A DNA stretch of 64,000 nt from Mytilus trossulus (GCF_036588685.1 NC_086377.1:67896283-67960282); one strand, 5' to 3'; numbered from the stretch's first letter, positions 37,201 through 46,110 are shown. Numbers and translations are program-made. The notes: generated from the letters alone by a model not told the origin.

Positions 37201-40200
37201 GGTTTTACCTATAGAAATTTTATTTCAAACGGGATAGCACATCCTCATTTTTACGGAAATGTTGTTAACCGTGCCCGGAAATTTAGAAATGATCCATGTA
37301 AACTTGTCGCTCCTTTAAATAAACTTCTTCTAAAAGGTTACCTATACAACACTGTAATAAGATCATTGAATATTGTTTTTATTCGTATAAATGTTGATTT
37401 TGTTAATATCAGTAAATTAAAAGCTAACTAAATATAACTAGTATGTTATATACATATACATATTCATGGATCTACAATTTGTCGATACCTGTTACTTGAC
37501 ATTGCACAAGGTTATGTTTTTTTTCTGGCTGGTTATGACGTCTTTACACTAAATCCTTTGGATGTTGGATGTGTACGGATTGATCGTTTAGTCTTAGATG
37601 CATGATTTTTTTATAAGTTGTTAGTGGCTGTGAACTAGATGTCATATAACAGCGAGTACTCTCAGATCTATTCATTGTGTCTTTTTTTGTCGGGATGTAA
37701 AAGTACCCGGCCACGTCCACTTGTATTTTTACTCATCTGATGAGTTAAGCCTTTTTCAACTGATTTTAATAGTTCGTTTTTATGTTGTACTGTTATACCA
37801 CTGTACCAGGTTACGGGGAGGGTTGGGATCCCGCTAACATGTTTAACCCCGCCACATTGTTTATGTATGTCCCAAGTCAGGAGCCTGTAAATTCAGTGGT
37901 TGTCGTTTGTTTATGTGTTACATATTTGTTTTTCGTTCATATTTTACATAGATAAGGACGTAAGTTTTCTTGTTTGAATTGTTTTAGGTTAAACATATTT
38001 ATTTATAGTGGATTGGGAAACAAGTTTTGCAACTTATATTAATCCCTTTCCACTTTGCGGGTGCGAGTGCTGCCTTGTAGCGGCATTAGCCTACTCTTTT
38101 TCGAAATCTACAAGGGTGTCTTTAACGTGCAAGAGATGTGGCTCTCTCTTAACACGGGTCAGCCATTTATCGTCCCTTTCCGATGGACTATCATCGTTTC
38201 CTCAAGACCATACTCGCAGATGGTGTCAAGGGAGAGCCGAAAATTGAATTGTTTTGCATTGTCTTATCGGGGCCTTATATAGCTGACAATTCGGAATGGG
38301 CTTTGCTCATTGTTGAAGGCCGTACGATGAGCTATAGTTGTTCAATGTCTGTGTCATTTTGGTCTTTTGTGGATAGTTGCCTCATTAGCAATCTTACCAC
38401 ATCTTTTTTATACGTTTTTTTGTTTTCACCATATAAAGAGAAAAATAGTTTTCCATACACTGAATTTTAACATCAATCAATCGGTTTAAAAAAAAAATTG
38501 GTATGCTTGCAAATTAAACACTCTTCATCAGAGAGCAAATGACATAGACGTTAACAACTATAGGGAACCATATGTCATTCAACATTGATCTAAGCTGAAA
38601 ACATTGAATAAAAAACACACATCGAATGAAAGGTGTGTTTCTTTTATTTTCTTCTAAACTAAAGGTTTTATCCATATACATTCCGTGAGCCCTATTTTTT
38701 TTTTAAAGTTTTCAAACTGTTTCGAATCGAGGTAAGTTATGCATCTTTTCAGCCCTTTTTGTAATGTGCTTATTGGTAAACCTACGTATATAGATACTCA
38801 TAATATATGGTATATTTATAGTAGTTGGTCCATAGTACATCAGCAAAATCAAACCAAATACATATATTAATTGATTTTTTAATCATTTGACAAACTTTAA
38901 AAAAAAAAAGCAACAAACATTTTTATTACTTTAAATTTCATTCGTATAACAATTCTAAGTTTGGCCCATAGGTTCTAGCAGGAGAACGCTCTTTGTAATG
39001 TTTTGGTCGAACGGTAGGGTTAGTTTTTTTTTCAGAAAAATAATAATATTTACAAATCCAACAACACAAACATTAACTATCTAATCCCCTTTCCTTTCAT
39101 AAATTTGACCTACCGAATTAAACTATTTACAGATTTGTTATCTCATAAGCAACGTGCCACATGTTGAGCAGGATCTGCTTACTCTTCCGGAGCACCTGAG
39201 ATCACCCCTAGTTTTTGACGGGGTTCGTGTTGTTTATTCTTTAGTTTTCCATGTTGAGTCGTGTGTGTGCTATTGTTTGTCCTTTTATAGCCATTGCGTT
39301 GTCAGTTATTTTCGATTTATGAGTTTGACTGTCCCTCTGGTATCTTACGTCCCTCTGTTATGACCTTTTCAATTATATATGAAACTCTTAGTGTTTTAAA
39401 AAAAAAACAGTAGACACAAAACTGGTGTAGTATAACCTTTTATGAGACATTTATTTTGATATAAAAAGAAAAATGTGGGGACATATTTTACCCTGTATTT
39501 GTAGGAAAAACACAAAGAAGTCAAACATATGACAAAAATATCCAAACCTGACCTTTTGATCTGTTAATACATCCTTAAAGCAATTGATAAGTTTGTACAA
39601 CTAAGTAACGGTTCAATCGACTAAGAGTAAAATAATGGTTAGCTGATAAAAAAAATGCACGCATTTAAAGGAAAATCAACAATATGGAGACTGTAATCTG
39701 CATATCATTTTAGTGTAGTGACGGAATAGCGGAACCAAAACCACCACCTCCTCGAGCTCCTTCTCCTCAAAAAGGTAAGTTAAACACCATAACAAATAGT
39801 AAACAAGGAGAATGATGTTGTAGGATTGCATATGAGACATGAGACCAAAGGATACATTTGATGACTACTATATGGCACTGTACGGCGTTCAGAAATGAGC
39901 ATAGCAATATAGATAAAAACAAAAACTATAATATCTATATAATTAGTTATCAAAATTATGACCGCCGTTGATAGTAATCTTAAAATTAATGGAAAATAAT
40001 AAATACAATGTATACTTTATCAATAGTATATTTACGTTCATATTATAATGAACGTACATATAATATGACAATAAGGGTCGGTTGAAGACAAAACTTTACG
40101 CCAAAAGAGATGATTTCAGCTTTCCAATTGTGAACTTTCCATTTCTAAGTTGCAACATTCCAGCAGCACCTGCATACGGGGTATATATCTCCCTATTGAT

Positions 40201-43200
40201 ACGATATTCCGGTGCTTGCATTTCCTATCATGATTTTCTTGATAGAGGGTTGCTGCTCACAAGGATGCTATTAAACCAAGAGTTCCAAATGGTGAAGTTG
40301 AAATCATCCCTTCGTAAATTTTACGGACGCCATCACGAGTTGGTTGACCGTTATGGAATAACCGTTTCACAAATGATATCGGATATGTTCCTTACGTCGT
40401 AACTACAATCCCCTTCCCTTTCATGAATTTGACCTACCGAATTAGACTATTTACCGGATTTGTAATCACATAAGCAACACGACGGGTGCCGCATCTGCTT
40501 ACCCTTCCTGCGCACCTGAGATCACCCCTAGTTTTTGGTGGGGTTTCGTGTAGTTTATTCTTTAGTATTCTATGTTGCGTCATGTGAACTATTGTTTTTC
40601 TGTTTGTCTTTTTAATTTTTAGCCATGGCTTTGTCAGTTTGATTTGGATTTATGAGTTTGACTGTCCCTTTGGTATCTTTCGTCCCTCTTTTATACAGAA
40701 AAAGCGAAATAATTGTCCTGTCCCCCAATTAATTTTTACAGTCGCAAATGGTGTCAAGGAAGAACCGAAAATTCATGATATTAAGCTGGAAGCTGATTGT
40801 CCACTCTTGTGTCATTGTGGGTAGATATATTATGCAAACTCGACACCACTTGATGCAAGCAATACCAAATCAACAACGTTATTAAGGAATAACAGTACTG
40901 TAGTCGAAGAGTTGCCACCGTCAATTGTAGATTTGACGGTCGCAAATGCAGTTTTACTGGCGACGCGTAGCGGTGACAGTTAAACGGAGATTTGCGACCA
41001 TCAAATCAAAATTGACGGTGACAACTCTTTAACTACAGTACTGTTATTCAGATTCTAATGTATTACAAACAGAAAAAATACGATAAAACTTGAAAAAATG
41101 TCCAAATTTGACAAAAAGAAAAAAATCAGCGAAACTTCATGAATGATTTTGGCACAAATGAAAACTTATATACTGGAGGTTATAACGTTACTGTACGCTT
41201 CAAATTCGGATAAAATTACATTAAAACGGCGAATTCGAGGTAGGTGTTGTTTTATTTTCGATTATTTAGTAGTAATCGAACATTTGTTGATTCAATCAAT
41301 TCAAAATGGCGGGTCCCTCCTTTGTTACGCTTGGTCAATTGTGGATTTGACGGCAACTTTTAGCCAATGAAATAATTTGTTACATCCAAAATGTATTAGA
41401 ATCAGTAATCGATGTACGATAGGAGATGATTTGAAGAGTTTCAAAAGACTAACGTATACATGGACATCGGTCGTTTCTCGTTAAAAGTCTAAAATGAAAT
41501 GAAAAAAATCAATTCATGTTTTTAGATATGCAAGTATTTTGCTTTGGTATCATACGATAATTTTTTTTTGCAGATCGATGCGATCCCCCACCACGTTGTC
41601 CAAGACCTGACAGGAGTCCTCCAGGTGAATGTCCTCCAAAGTGTATTTATGAGTATGAAACTGTTAACGGAAAACGTTGTAAAGTGGGATGTCACCTTGG
41701 GGAAAAGGGACCACTGGTACAACAAGGAGAAAGGTGTCCACCGAGAATGGTATTAAATTTCTTTTCGTTTTTCTGTTAGAATTGTCTTCGATTTTGTCTT
41801 GAATTGTTATATTTTTAAGACAATTTTATTGAGGACAAATTAATTACGAGATGTTATTACTTTTAATTATAGAACTTCACTATAAGAGAACAGTTATTTG
41901 ATAGATGGCACCAAATTGATCTCTTGTGATTATTCAATGCCGTCCAGTTGTATTATAGTTCTGAAAGAGAACTAAGGAAATTCGGCAAGAATATTTTAAT
42001 CTTTATTAGTTAAACCCAAAATAGAACCAACCTTGCTTAGAGCGATTCTCAAACTGATTTTTCTTAGCGTTTTCCAGTTGGTTATCTCCGAAGATGTACT
42101 ACTTACATGACTTAGGCTCTAGTTCTTCAATTGTTTTGTTATATTCCAAGAGGTATTAAACGTATCAGTGTCATTTATATGTAAGTGTTCCCTCTTGTAA
42201 AATATTATTGAAATTTTGTTTATGTATATGGTTTGGAAGTCATTTCTTTAAATAAGACCAGTATAACACAGCTACCATCTTTAAATAGAAAGATTTTAAG
42301 ACATTTCCAATCTCTTCCTCATCGTACGGCTGTAGCTGTAATACACCTCTTGATTGGTGGACTCTCAATAGCAGTATACAAAAAGCAATTGTCTTTTCTT
42401 CACAATTTACTTTATTCGAATTCTGACGACTGTGCTAGTAATTCCATCGGAAAACTCCACCAGCAATGGCACCGACCCAGTGGTTGTAAATAAACTCATC
42501 ATAGATACCAGGATTAAATTTTGAATTGACGTCAGACGCACGTTTCGTCTAAAAAAGAGTCATCAGTGACGCTCGAATCCAAAAAAGTAAAAAAAAATCC
42601 AAATGAAATACAAAGTTGAAGAGCAGTGAGGACCAAAGTTCCTTAAGGAAGCTTATACTATGAGAAGATATGCATTGATATACGGACTGTGTAGAAAATA
42701 TACAATTGCGTAACAAAAATGAATACATATTTTGAATTATGCAATAGTTAATTTAAATAAAATGCGGAAACTGAAATCATTCACAGATTAACGGGCTATA
42801 ACAATGATATGGACCTAAATGCGTATTTTCATATTCTATATATTAAAGCTAGATAGATTATTTTTATGCCCCACCTACGATAGTAGAGGGGCATTATGTT
42901 TTCAGGTCTGTGCCTCCGTTCGTTCGTCCGTCTGTGCGTCCGTTCGCTTCAGGTTAAAGTTTTTGGTCAAGTTAGTTTTTTGAAGAAGTTGAAGCCCAAT
43001 CAACTTGAAACTTAGTACACATGTTCTTAATAATATGATCTTTTTAATTTCAATGCCAAATTATAGTTTTGACCCCTATTTCATGGTCCAATGAACATAG
43101 AAAATGATAGTGCAAAGTTCAGGTTAAAGTTTTTGGTCAAGGTAGTTTTTGTTGAAGTTGAAGTTACATCAATTTGAAACTTAGTACACATGTTCCCTAT

Positions 43201-44201
43201 GATATAATCTTTCTAATTATAATTCCAAATTAAAGTTTTGATCCCAATTTCACGGTCTACTGAACATAGAAAATGAAAGTGGGAGTGGGGCATCCGTGTA
43301 CCATGGACACATTATTGTTTATTTGAAATTTAATTTCGATATTTATGAATTAAGTAAATTATTTGAAAAAAGGTTAATCGACTTTTTCATAAATAAAAAT
43401 CAGTATCAATGTTGGTAGATTTATGCATTTAACATGAAAATACACACATCCAAAGCAGACAAAATTGATTTTGTTCTCAAAATTGTGAACCGAAATTCTT
43501 TTAATTTACGATGCTTAACTATATAGCGTTGCAAAAACTTCTTTTTTGCAATGAAAGAGAAATGCATGACTCTCATAGTAAAAACATTATTATTTAACTT
43601 AGTGTTGCACGATTTGGCATATCAGACTGAATATAATTTCGATAATTTGTATTAATTTAAGTGTCAAGACGTAGAAAATGAACCAATAGGACCGCGAGAT
43701 CCAGTAGAGAGAACACCATCACGTAATTGTTTTTATTAGTATTTTTATTATTATCTAATGACGTTTGTGATCTTGGAATAATATAATGTTCTATTTATTA
43801 GTGAACAAAGTAACTATTGTAAAATTGCCTATTCATATTTACTCAACGATTTAAGCTTTCTGAAATGAAAAAGATATCACAGATATATGATAAAATAACT
43901 TTAGTTATAGTCCCTTACTGTTGAAATACAAAATCAGAACTTAAGGGACCATGTATATAATATTACTCTTTTACTGTTGTTCTCCACCTCTCTTTCTGCA
44001 AACCTCTTAGATTTAACCAAATATGATATACATATATTTTTACTTACAGCTGCTTTTATAAAGCGCGACAACTGTCCACCGAATTCTGACGACAGGATTT
44101 GCTATTATTATGACAGGAAATGTACGGATGATTCATCGTGTGCGAAGGGAAAGAAGTGTTGTAAACAGGGATGCAGTCATGTTTGTGTTAAATCAGTGTA
44201 A
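21426..44201 (+). CDS. secreted WAP/Kunitz/lustrin multidomain protease-inhibitor-like protein (long form)
   Basis: Fourteen exons (21426-21473, 21645-21753, 22021-22070, 22420-22516, 24962-25033, 25871-26035, 27834-27959, 30246-30407, 35384-35506, 36170-36345, 39714-39774, 41574-41749, 43662-43722, 44050-44201) join with GT-AG borders and unbroken phase to 525 codons plus stop. The order is signal peptide, WAP, WAP, Kunitz, Cys-rich segment, Kunitz, lustrin-type domain, 8-Cys/Pro-rich module, its repeat, WAP. WAP and Kunitz domains typically inhibit serine proteases, and lustrin-type domains occur in mollusc shell-matrix proteins, so a role in haemolymph/mucus defence or shell matrix is inferred. 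AATAAA at 44279-44284 lies 78 bases past the stop. A short form ending in the exon at 27083-27189 (215 aa) is equally well supported by phase. Which forms exist needs transcripts. Confidence 0.75.
21645..21753 (+). CDS. exon 2: N-terminal half of WAP domain 1
   Basis: Acceptor TTATTGCAG, donor GTAATT, phase 0 in and 1 out. Encodes [14 protein letters not shown], then [12 protein letters not shown], giving cysteines 1-4 of a WAP four-disulfide core. Only with exon 3 does it make the eight-cysteine domain. Confidence 0.85.
22021..22070 (+). CDS. exon 3: C-terminal half of WAP domain 1
   Basis: Acceptor TTTGTTGCAG, donor GTAAGA, phase 1 in and 0 out. Encodes [16 protein letters not shown], with the CC pair and last two cysteines of the WAP core. 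Confidence 0.85.
22420..22516 (+). CDS. exon 4: N-terminal half of WAP domain 2
   Basis: Acceptor TCTATTTCAG, donor GTAAGA, phase 0 in and 1 out. Encodes [13 protein letters not shown], then [11 protein letters not shown], parallel to exon 2. Same exon size class and phase, consistent with duplication of the split WAP unit. Confidence 0.85.
23145..23300 (+). repeat. dispersed repeat fragment in intron
   Basis: Shares ATTCCTGACTTGGTACAGGC and the ACCTGGTTTTATAGCGCTA phrase with 19530-19690. Lies in the intron between exons 4 and 5 of the inhibitor gene. Confidence 0.6.
23860..24340 (+). repeat. dispersed repeat, related copy at 46.9 kb
   Basis: Includes CCATCATGTATTATT followed by GAAGTTCATACGAAATATTT. 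The same ordered blocks, diverged, occur at 46900-47130 (CCATCATGTATTATTAATGA, GACGAGACTACTTT). One frame gives [20 protein letters not shown], which looks like former coding sequence of a retroelement that I could not assign. Confidence 0.5.
24962..25033 (+). CDS. exon 5: C-terminal half of WAP domain 2
   Basis: Acceptor TATTTGCAG, donor GTAATG at 25034, phase 1 in and 1 out. Encodes [18 protein letters not shown] and a short linker to the Kunitz domain. Reading on past the donor hits a stop within 20 bases. The donor was chosen because it gives the required phase. Confidence 0.75.
25871..26035 (+). CDS. exon 6: Kunitz domain 1
   Basis: Acceptor CACTTTCAG, donor GTAGGG, phase 1 in and 1 out, a complete Kunitz/BPTI domain on one symmetrical exon. 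Cysteine spacing is 8, 15, 7, 12 and 3. The reactive loop reads GPCKAYMP, so P1 is Lys, which predicts inhibition of trypsin-like proteases. [14 protein letters not shown] is the classic second-half motif. Confidence 0.9.
26001..26410 (+). repeat. ~110-bp tandem repeats of the Kunitz exon 3' end plus donor site
   Basis: After the real exon end, GGAACAATGTAAACAGAGATG recurs at about 26126-26146 with its own AAG and GTAGGG donor, then TATATATCAAACGT intron sequence. Two more, increasingly decayed units follow (shared word TGATTGGTCAAT). About four units, unit 1 being the functional exon end. A run of 24 Gs (26095-26118) separates units 1 and 2. Confidence 0.8.
27083..27189 (+). CDS. alternative terminal exon: antistasin-like domain
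   Basis: Acceptor AATTATAG, phase 1 in, stop TAA at 27187-27189. It encodes [20 protein letters not shown], then [10 protein letters not shown], the antistasin-type pattern (paired short Cys spacings and NGC-x2-C-x-C). No donor is available before the stop, so it would end a short isoform: signal peptide, WAP, WAP, Kunitz, antistasin (215 aa). AATAAA at 27441-27446 could serve as poly(A) signal. The acceptor tract is weak; an AG at 27086-27087 is an alternative. Confidence 0.7.
27834..27976 (+). CDS. exon 7: Cys-rich segment, internal or terminal
   Basis: Acceptor ATAATTTCAG, phase 1 in. Encodes [18 protein letters not shown], then [17 protein letters not shown] donor GTAAAC at 27960 gives an internal exon (27834-27959, phase 1 out) that joins the next Kunitz exon in frame. 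Without splicing there, the frame stops at 27974-27976 after GKPCP. It resembles both the antistasin exon and the start of the 8-Cys modules at 36.2 and 41.6 kb (DPC..P..CP). Confidence 0.7.
28102..29405. mobile_element. 1.3-kb non-autonomous terminal-inverted-repeat element
   Basis: Perfect 21-base terminal inverted repeats start GGGCGTTTTTCAAT at 28102 and end ATTGAAAAACGCCC at 29405, flanked on both sides by ATAT (28098-28101, 29406-29409), a possible 4-bp target duplication. The interior carries at least eight copies, in both orientations, of a motif around CGTTTCGTAGTGGACA (clustered at 28440-28545, others near 28305, 28665, 28690, 28838, 29030). No long ORF. Lies within intron 7 of the inhibitor gene. 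Superfamily not assigned. Confidence 0.8.
29660..30085 (-). mobile_element. Penelope-like reverse transcriptase remnant
   Basis: The - strand encodes [19 protein letters not shown] with the YLDD catalytic box, then [15 protein letters not shown] and [10 protein letters not shown]. Further along, after frame breaks, it gives [14 protein letters not shown] and [13 protein letters not shown]. It corresponds to the palm and C-terminal part of the element at 36.7-37.4 kb. Dead, in intron 7. Confidence 0.75.
30246..30407 (+). CDS. exon 8: Kunitz domain 2
   Basis: Acceptor GTATTGCAG, donor GTAATT, phase 1 in and 1 out. Cysteine spacing 8, 15, 7, 12, 3 is canonical, and [13 protein letters not shown] is intact. 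The loop reads GPCDADIK, so the P1 position is Asp instead of Lys or Arg. Trypsin inhibition is not expected, and another target or a structural role is more likely. The domain is very close to Kunitz domain 1 in its second half, so it probably arose by duplication. Confidence 0.9.
30480..30528 (+). repeat. T-rich run followed by poly-G tract
   Basis: A homopolymer-rich stretch of T runs passes directly into about 14 Gs. Possibly a remnant retroelement tail. No gene. Confidence 0.5.
30580..33130. repeat. region bounded by degenerate ACG/TCG-rich repeat sequence
   Basis: Both 30580-30800 and 32870-33130 are unusually rich in words such as CTACGAC, CACGACC and TACGCTT, unlike the AT-rich surroundings. 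32630-32850 is rich in TCGATC/TCTCGA. Between them lie an ORF-like piece (30913-31185) and a PLE 3' tail. It looks like a composite of dispersed repeats. Family not assigned. Confidence 0.45.
31390..32400 (+). mobile_element. Penelope-like element 3' end and tail
   Basis: 5'-truncated copy: encodes [20 protein letters not shown], then [13 protein letters not shown], ending ISRLKAN with a stop at about 31710. It then has a long non-coding tail (CTCTGGCTGTTTATGACG, AACTAGCTGTCAGATAAC, GGAGGGTTGGGACC, CAAGTCAGGAGCCTGTAATT, GCGGTATGGGCTTTGCTC). The same coding end and tail occur at 37.2-38.4 kb, with nine extra codons (VAPLNKLLL) in that copy. Confidence 0.75.
34232..34855 (-). mobile_element. 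dimeric tRNA-derived SINE unit
   Basis: Two copies of a tRNA-like head on the - strand, each with a box B GGTTCGAATCCC (reverse complements at 34312-34323 and 34753-34764) and a box A-like TGGTCTAGC. Each is followed by a tail starting GAAGAACCAAAAATTTGCG and ending near CAACATTGTTGGGTTGATGT or a close variant. A ~270-base spacer (GACTCAGACGTACTTATGA, TTACATTAATTTGTAGGATC) joins them. The same arrangement occurs on the + strand at 60.3-61.0 kb. Next to an (AT)n run at 34204-34229. Confidence 0.75.
35384..35506 (+). CDS. exon 9: lustrin-type cysteine-rich domain
   Basis: Acceptor ATAATTCAG, donor GTAAAT, phase 1 in and 1 out. Encodes [14 protein letters not shown], then [12 protein letters not shown] and FAVCCRG. 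The pattern C-P-x-G-x-P-L, CP-x-GY-x-C and a closing VCC is that of the lustrin cysteine-rich repeat known from abalone lustrin and from Kunitz-containing proteins of animals. Confidence 0.8.
36170..36345 (+). CDS. exon 10: 8-Cys/Pro-rich module, copy 1
   Basis: Acceptor TTTGTTTTAG, donor GTAAGT, phase 1 in and 0 out, 176 bases. Encodes [20 protein letters not shown], then [17 protein letters not shown] and a collagen-like [11 protein letters not shown] before CPPSL. Cysteine spacing (including the first residue of the next exon) is 5, 10, 3, 11, 3, 14, 4, identical to the copy at 41.6 kb. I do not recognise a named family. Confidence 0.8.
36720..38430 (+). mobile_element. Penelope-like element remnant with long 3' tail
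   Basis: Frames give [20 protein letters not shown] (catalytic YLDD at about 36781-36804), [15 protein letters not shown] and HTTIYDKRE. After frameshifts come [20 protein letters not shown] and [18 protein letters not shown], ending SKLKAN with a stop at 37429-37431. The tail repeats that at 31.7-32.4 kb and is interrupted by another dispersed piece near 38005-38245 (CACGGGTCAGCCATTTATCG). In intron 10 of the inhibitor gene. Confidence 0.75.
39120..39365 (+). repeat. PLE-associated tail repeat
   Basis: Contains CCGGAGCACCTGAGATCACC, GGGGTTCGTGTTGTTTATTC and GAGTTTGACTGTCCCTCTGG, shared with 40430-40695, 45580-45650 and 63445-63610. At 40.4 kb this segment directly follows a PLE coding end, so these are likely 3' tail fragments of the same PLE family. 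Confidence 0.65.
39714..39774 (+). CDS. exon 11: Pro-rich linker after module 1
   Basis: Acceptor ATCATTTTAG, donor GTAAGT, phase 0 in and 1 out, 61 bases. Encodes [20 protein letters not shown]. The leading Cys completes the eight cysteines of module 1. The rest is a flexible proline-rich linker. Confidence 0.75.
40076..40695 (+). mobile_element. Penelope-like element 3' fragment
   Basis: Encodes [20 protein letters not shown], then [20 protein letters not shown] and [18 protein letters not shown], ending with a stop near 40400. The tail repeat also found at 39.1 and 63.5 kb follows. 5'-truncated and lacking the catalytic domain. Confidence 0.75.
40885..41049. repeat. foldback (MITE-like) palindrome
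   Basis: Arms of about 60 bases: AATAACAGTACTGTAGTCGA, then GAGTTGCCACCGTCAATTG on the left. The right arm is the reverse complement with few mismatches (TTGACGGTGACAACTCTT, ACTACAGTACTGTTATT). The short CG-rich centre contains GGCGACGCGTAGCGG. Lies in intron 11. Confidence 0.7.
41574..41749 (+). CDS. exon 12: 8-Cys/Pro-rich module, copy 2
   Basis: Acceptor TTTTTTGCAG, donor GTATTA, phase 1 in and 0 out, 176 bases, the same length as exon 10. Encodes [20 protein letters not shown], then [17 protein letters not shown] and GERCPPRM. Cysteine spacing is identical to copy 1. The collagen-like stretch of copy 1 is replaced by [11 protein letters not shown]. Confidence 0.85.
42440..42660 (-). repeat. 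ribozyme-bearing retrozyme-like repeat, degenerate copy
   Basis: On the - strand the order is CCTCACTGCTCTTCAACTTT, a hammerhead-like core, AATCCTGGTATCTATGATGA and CACTGGGTCGGTGCCATTGC, the same order as the monomers at 51.5-53.4 kb. Lies in intron 12. Confidence 0.7.
42529..42572 (-). ncRNA. degenerate hammerhead ribozyme motif
   Basis: On the - strand, GCGTCA and TGACGT form stem I, CTGATGA and GAAA are intact, and C precedes the cleavage site. The first base of stem II has changed (CTC/GAC instead of GTC/GAC), breaking the conserved G-C pair next to the core, so activity is doubtful. Confidence 0.65.
42868..43316 (+). repeat. bivalve-type dispersed repeat
   Basis: Begins ATGCCCCACCTACGATAGTA and GAGGGGCATTATGTTTTC with a CCGTTCGTTCGTCCGTCTG run, followed by two diverged copies of a roughly 175-base unit (TTCAGGTTAAAGTTTTTGGT, AACTTAGTACACATGTTC). 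Ends near AGTGGGAGTGGGGCATCCGT. No coding potential. Lies in intron 12. Confidence 0.65.
43662..43722 (+). CDS. exon 13: linker after module 2
   Basis: Acceptor TTAATTTAAG, donor GTAATT, phase 0 in and 1 out, 61 bases, the same length and phase as exon 11. Encodes [20 protein letters not shown]. The leading Cys completes module 2. Confidence 0.75.
44050..44201 (+). CDS. exon 14 (terminal): WAP domain 3
   Basis: Acceptor TTACTTACAG, phase 1 in, stop TAA at 44199-44201. Encodes [19 protein letters not shown], then [18 protein letters not shown], a full eight-cysteine WAP on a single exon, unlike the split WAPs upstream. AATAAA at 44279-44284 is a good poly(A) signal. Confidence 0.85.
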
Positions 44202-44278
44202 AGATGACCGTGAAACATTTATACGATGGTGTTATATACATGACACTAGATTACACATTGTTTTATCCAAAACAGATC

Positions 44279-44284
44279 AATAAA
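44279..44284 (+). terminator. polyadenylation signal of the inhibitor gene
   Basis: Canonical AATAAA, 78 bases after the stop codon of the terminal WAP exon. Marks the likely 3' end of the long transcript. Confidence 0.7.
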
Positions 44285-44411
44285 CGTGTATTACTAGTTT
44301 TCATGATTCGTTTCTCTATTTCCTGCTATGATAGCAAACAAATGTTCTTGCAGTACACCTTATTTGTGTTACATACTGTGAGATCCTCAAACTTCCCGTG
44401 TTTTCTTATTA

Positions 44412-44427
44412 TACCCCACGCAACGAC

Positions 44428-44461
<34 letters not shown>

Positions 44462-44890
44462 CGTCCGTCCGTCAGTCCTGTTTCTTGTCATCGCAACTCC
44501 TCTCAAACCACACAACAGAATTTCACGAAACCTTTTCAGATAGTAAGGACATACTATGTAGTTGTGCATATTGACGGGAAATTGCGATTCAATTTTTTTT
44601 CTAGGAGTTATGCCCCTTTGAACTTATTTACTATAATGTACTACTGTAACAGTTTGTCATCGCAACTCCTCTCAAACCACACAACAGAATTTCACGAAAC
44701 CTTTTCAGATAGTAAGGACATACTATGTAGTTGTGCATATTGACGGGAAATTGCGATCCAATTTTTTTTCTAGGAGTTACACCCCTTTAAATTTATTTGC
44801 TTCAATGTACTTCTGCAACAATTTGTCATCTCAACTCCTCTGAAAACACACAACAGAATTGACAATGTCCGATGACAATGTGGGGACGTG
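44412..44890 (+). repeat. dispersed repeat with 169-bp internal tandem units
   Basis: Starts TACCCCACGCAACGACTTGC with a CCGTCCGTCCGTCCGTC run. The word TTGTCATCGCAACTCCTC starts at 44485 and 44654, and a variant at 44823, a 169-base period with near-identical first two units. Short ORFs across it are an effect of this repetition. Confidence 0.75.
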
Positions 44891-45929
44891 GGGTATGTGA
44901 GCGTGCTCACTAAGGTTCTTTAATTGATAACTGCGAGGCTCTATGCCTTATTATGCTGACTTTTGTTGTAGCTAAATCCCATGTAGTTTGGACATTGGTG
45001 AAGAGTTGCCTCCTTGGCAATCAAATCACATTGTCTTAAATTTATCGCTAAAGTAAGATACTACTGCCAAGCGACCATTCAAGAAGAAGACATTCGAATT
45101 TTTTAACCTCTTTTTACATACCTATATTTCATTGACATTTCATTCAATATACATTCAGATACAAAGCTATGTCCAGGCTTTGCTCTCAATCTAATTGGTT
45201 GTATTTGTTTATTGGGAGCCTTATTTAGTTACATCCTGTTTGTTATAACTTACTATTTACATTCTTTTTAAAATATTCCTAATTGTTCATCTACAAAGAC
45301 AATGAATAAGCAAAACAGTATATCTCTAAAAACAAATCAATTTTCTATTGAAATTAATATAACCAGTGATCATTAATAACTGACTGTTCTGTATCATTGT
45401 GTTTTGGAATTTTGCTCATTTGAGTCGAGCCTACTCCGTTAATAGTTAAATATACAATATGATTTTGTTTTAATTGCTGACAGGCGCGCTTTGAGCTGAG
45501 GTCAATAACCTTTGTGTATTCTGTATTATTATTTAGATAGATATAGGAAGATGTGGTGTGAGTGCCAATCTTTTTATTTTCAGCCATTGCGTTGTCAGTT
45601 TATTTTCAATATATGAGTTTGACTGTTCCTCTGGTATCTGTCGTCCTTTTTTGTCAACTTGATATCTTGTGAAAATTTCTATCATTTGGTTATCATACCT
45701 CATCTCCTTATTTTTAAATTGAGAGTGCCCGTAATTGTTATTTGAGGGTTTTGATAAGGGTCATGGAATAAGTGAAAAAAAACGAACACACTTTTGTTGA
45801 TTAAAACAAGACATAAAGGTTTTACAGTTCGCTCCATTAAATACGAATGTTCTATTGCACGAAATGTTACGCATACGTAGTCTGGGTGACGTTATAACCG
45901 ACTCTAAATTAGATATAATGACAATTCTT

Positions 45930-46110
45930 ATCGTAAAAGGTTTCTCGTTTGAATTGTTTTACATTGTCTTATCGGGGCATTTTATGGCTGACTATATGCG
46001 GTATGTGCTTTGCTCATTGTTGAAGGCCGTACGGTGACCTATAATTGTTAATGTTTGTGTCATTTTGGTCTTTTGTGGATAGTTGTCTCATTGGCAATCA
46101 TATCACATCT
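45930..46110 (+). repeat. PLE-tail repeat fragment
   Basis: Contains TTTCTCGTTTGAATTGTTTT, ACATTGTCTTATCGGGGC and TTGTTGAAGGCCGTACGGTG, shared with the ends of the PLE tails at 32.3 and 38.3 kb. A related piece is at 61845-62035. Confidence 0.65.

Noticed and set aside
44204-44743. 179-codon ORF after the terminal WAP exon
   Set aside because: Overlaps the poly(A) signal and the 169-bp repeat, which accounts for its repeated peptide.
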